From the NCBI GenBank assembly GCA_038503065.1, contig JBCAMK010000004.1, positions 1,873,001 to 1,937,000 on the forward strand: DNA of 64,000 nt. The letters are read 5' to 3'. The DNA is from Paragyromitra xinjiangensis (lineage: Eukaryota; Ascomycota; Pezizomycetes; Pezizales; Discinaceae). Position 1 is the stretch's first letter; each line of letters begins with the position of its first letter. Both the position numbers and the translations under genes were made by a program. Under the pieces are notes generated by a model, which saw nothing but the letters and a program-made list of their open reading frames with translations, had not been told where the DNA came from and searched no databases. Positions 61,222 to 64,000 of this stretch are shown piece after piece.

Positions 61222-63362
61222 GAATGAAGGGAATGAGTGACCCGAGTCTAAACGCAGCGGTAATTGGCATGTATGTGCCTGGTACCAGGCACGGAGTAGG
61301 TATCAATTGATAACAGAACGTCACACAGGTCGACGTCCGAATTTCCAACTGGGGAAATGCGCGCACCGTTCTTAATCCGTGATACTGCTGGTTTTATTTT
61401 CTTTCCTTTTGATGAATTGATGGATGGATGGATGGTTGGTTGGTTGTGTTGGACTCGGTGTTGCTTCTTGCTTACTGCTGCGTGATGCCTGTGAATAGAA
61501 GTTCAAGAAATAGAAGCGTTTCAAATGCTCCTTGCTTTTACAGCAGAATTACCACGAGCGTGACTGAGCAGGTGAACGAATGCAGCTCACACACTCACAG
61601 TTGCTATGCATGGACGTACGTGTGTACATGCACTTTGTGCAGGATTCGTACTCTATATGTAGGTGATACATGGGCCATTCGTCTGTGGAGTAGAGAGAGA
61701 TGGAGAGAGGAAAGAAAGAGATCCTTACTGTACTGAGAACATCCACTCCATGCGGTCTCCGTTCTTCTCGCAGGTGCGCAGACGCTGACTGTGGTTGGCT
61801 GCAGTCGAGTACGGAAGGAAACGTGGGGGAAGACACTCTACCCCAAATCGGTCCCCTCAGCGAAATTACTCCAATGGACCAAACTCCCAGATAAGGTGAG
61901 GATCAGGGTTCTCTGAGCTGCAAATTGCCCGTTATTATACTCGTGACGGTTTCCGAAACACCGGAACAACCGCGGCCTACCGATAGCAACGTGGAGATAC
62001 ATATCATCTGAAGTGTTTGCATCTGCAATCAATCTCTGGGAAGAGAATCGTCTCGTTCCCAGGCCTGGCTTGAACACCCGCTCGCCATTGGTATAGCTGA
62101 GGAGTGTTCGCCACCGAATTGACCAGCTGACCAACTGGTGTACCTTTCATTACTCCAAACGTGCATCGGCCTTTAGTCACTTTGAAAAAGCCAAGCCAAG
62201 ACCATAAAATTGGTAAGAGATTATAACCATCAGCAGGACTTTGGACGAACTTCCCTCCAGTAGAGTAAAGTCATTGTGTACGGTAATGCAGAATCGCAAT
62301 TCCGCCCATCTCCACCGCCCGATCCCATTCAGGCTTTCTCGCCGACTTAAACGTCAGTGTCCTGTCACGTTGGTGATTCCAGTACCGTGTGACCGAGAGA
62401 AAGGGAACGCCATTCGGTGTCCCAAGTGTTTCGCTCAAACCTATTGCGGACGCGTTTTTGTGGAGATTCCGTAGCCGCGCGCGGCTCAATGACACGTGAG
62501 CGGCTGTTTCCGGCCAACTGTCCATTCCCCGTCCCCCAACGCACGTGGGAGATCTTCGCTTCAATGCTTATCCCAATGGGGCGCAGCAGCCTCACCTGAT
62601 CGCCAAAGCAGTTGCGATCGGGTTTTCTATATAGGTGTTGATGAGAATTTGTTTCAAAAACCATCAAATTTGGTTGTGAGAGACCGTGTACATCCTTGAT
62701 TGATTGCAGGAGGATTTCACACCGGTCTCTAGGCCACCGAGGGTATCCAGGAAACCATGCCTATGAGCATAGGGGGCATACCCGTGTAGGTTATGCAGAC
62801 GATCTGTTGGAAATATGTCTGGTAGATCTCTCTCTCTTTGAAACTATAGCGATTAATGAAGTCTCAGGATCGCAGGGATACCTTGGATTGGGGGGTTTTT
62901 TTTAACACGGTTTCAGTTCGAGTGATAATTCATGAACACGATAACCCGTGATATTTTACCCGAAATTCTGTAGGGCCTTCAAAAAAGTAGTTTAATTTTA
63001 ATTTGTTTCGTTTTTCGGGTGTGAGGATTTATACGGTAAAGCATAATCCGTAGAGACGCATGTGGTTCGGATCGTTGTATATCGCTCTTGCCAACTTTGG
63101 CTAGATTCCAGTAACCCCTTAGATCTGCTTCTTAACCTCTTCTCTTCTTATCCTGAGCTGTCCGTGAAAAAAATTAACAGGCGCCTGAGGTAAACATCTG
63201 GGTTTCTGACTGCTATCCTTCGCCCACGTGACATGGTGCGGCTCTAGTTCTGACTAAGGAATTACTTGGCGGGACGTCGAGCTTTGACCCGACCCAACAA
63301 CATCACCACCACAGCATCACGAACACGTTCACCAGCTGCTCTTCCGTAATTGTATCTTCCTA
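61222..63362. other. Divergent intergenic region (2.1 kb)
   Basis: Lies between the kinase gene and the FHIP-like gene. It has a GATG/GGTT microsatellite near 61417-61446 and an E-box CACGTG at 63225-63230. No supportable gene was found. Confidence 0.55.
63225..63230. promoter_or_regulatory. CACGTG E-box upstream of the FHIP-like gene
   Basis: A perfect CACGTG lies 133 bp before the ATG at 63363. Such sites bind bHLH factors in fungi. Single occurrence, function inferred. Confidence 0.3.
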
Positions 63363-64000
63363 ATGGACTTCGTACGTAGCCTTATCCCCCACACTAGTTC
63401 TCCATCCCTTCGCGTCGCAGCGACTCTTAGTGACAAAAATCACCAAATCACAATTGGGACATAGCTAACAAGCTCCCTCCAGTGGAATCGTCTAATCGGA
63501 GGCTCCGGCTCTTCCACCAATGCCAGCAAACAGCTCCCTCCTACTACCCCCCAGCAGCGCCTCGCCAAGTTCAAGCGGAACTGGCAATCCCTTATGGCAT
63601 GGAAACCTTGCCCCAAGTTGGTACTTTGAGGAGAAAGGATACCAACTGACCGTGTAGCTCACACCTCCAGCACTCTTGGCGAAACGCTCGTGAAAACGAT
63701 CCCTCCTCGCAAGACCAGCTCCGTAGCCATGTTAAACGTCTTACAGATCTCTTAATTGAGGAGGAGAAGCGCTCTGCACGTCTTTGCATGAACTTCTGCT
63801 ACGAGAACCAGGTTTTCATCACGTTGTCCAAAATTGGACAGTCTGGGTCTGCAGGAGTGATCAGGGAGTGTATAACTGCGTTTTCGACGCTAATTGATAA
63901 TGAGGATGAGGATTTTCTAGCACAGGAGAGCTTTGCACAGAGCTTGATTGCATTTCTGAGGAAGACGAGCCAGGGTTCTGATTTGGTGTTTGAAGGGGAG
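63363..64000 (+). CDS. FHF-complex subunit, FHIP/RAI16-like (3' end outside the window)
   Basis: FHIP joins FTS and Hook to link early endosomes to dynein. Exon 1 is 63363-63371 (MDF), intron 63372-63482, exon 2 from 63483, and exon 3 from 63671 runs off the window. It reads MDF-WNRLIGGSGSS, TPQQRLAKFKRNWQSLM, HSWRNAREND, RSHVKRLTDLLIEEEKRSAR, ITLSKIGQSGSAGVI and TAFSTLIDNEDEDFLAQESF, all like fungal FHIP. Intron 2 is ambiguous: a canonical donor at 63621 adds eight residues (AWKPCPKL), whereas a GC donor at 63597 (ATG|GCATGG) gives LM-HSWRN, matching the family without an insertion. At least 150 residues are encoded before the edge. Confidence 0.85.

Noticed and set aside
1..64000. tRNA, 5S rRNA and CRISPR arrays
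   Set aside because: I searched by eye for T-arm and 5S-like signatures and for regularly spaced repeats and found none that folded or repeated correctly. A tRNAscan or Infernal run would settle this.

Overview
The window is nuclear DNA from a filamentous ascomycete (Pezizomycotina). The genes carry many 50-110 nt GT-AG introns with RCTRAC-like branch sites. The gene set is a typical mould one: a velvet-family protein, a kievitone-hydratase-like secreted protein, coronin, Pik1, tafazzin and a Loa1-type acyltransferase. Nothing bacterial, viral or organellar was seen. I could not fix the class. Low gene density (about one gene per 3.4 kb, with gaps of 5-6 kb) and a strongly over-represented palindrome, TACATGTA, are its most visible genomic traits.

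Layout. 1-1660: 3' part of cdc37. 1661-6761: gene-poor; it holds a complete TIR/TSD mobile element (4042-4466) with its own 50-codon ORF. 6762-12526: an Rtt103-type CID protein and a RING-PHD protein, both of families that touch the RNA polymerase II CTD. 12527-14849: mostly empty, with a possible 50-aa spliced gene and a hairpin. 14850-19623: divergent sfc1 (succinate/fumarate carrier) and coronin. 20986-24965: vps37 (ESCRT-I) and velC on the minus strand. 24966-31194: the largest gap, containing a decayed coding region near 29.4-30.5 kb. 31195-35601: a Bin3-type RNA methyltransferase converging on a C4C4-RING/RS protein. 36393-41895: an alpha/beta hydrolase and the nine-exon PI 4-kinase gene pik1. 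43716-49087: a fungal protein of unknown function and an FAD/NADPH reductase without an FMN domain. 49714-52665: loa1 and taz1, two phospholipid acyltransferases head to head over a 368-bp intergenic region. 54200-61221: an AIG1-like GTPase with a CaaX end, a CrtC/kievitone-hydratase-like secreted protein and a protein kinase. 63363-64000: 5' part of an FHF-complex (FHIP/RAI16-like) gene.

How the genes relate. This is not a biosynthetic cluster. Two loose themes appear: RNA polymerase II/RNA processing (rtt103-like, RING-PHD, bin3-like, RBBP6-like) and membrane lipid/endosome biology (pik1, loa1, taz1, vps37, FHIP-like). All exon joins were read by eye from splice signals, reading frame and remembered family conservation, and none was tested against RNA. 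The most unusual signals are the TIR/TSD element, the palindrome excess, the loa1 intron that only works as GC-AG, and the paired acyltransferase promoter.
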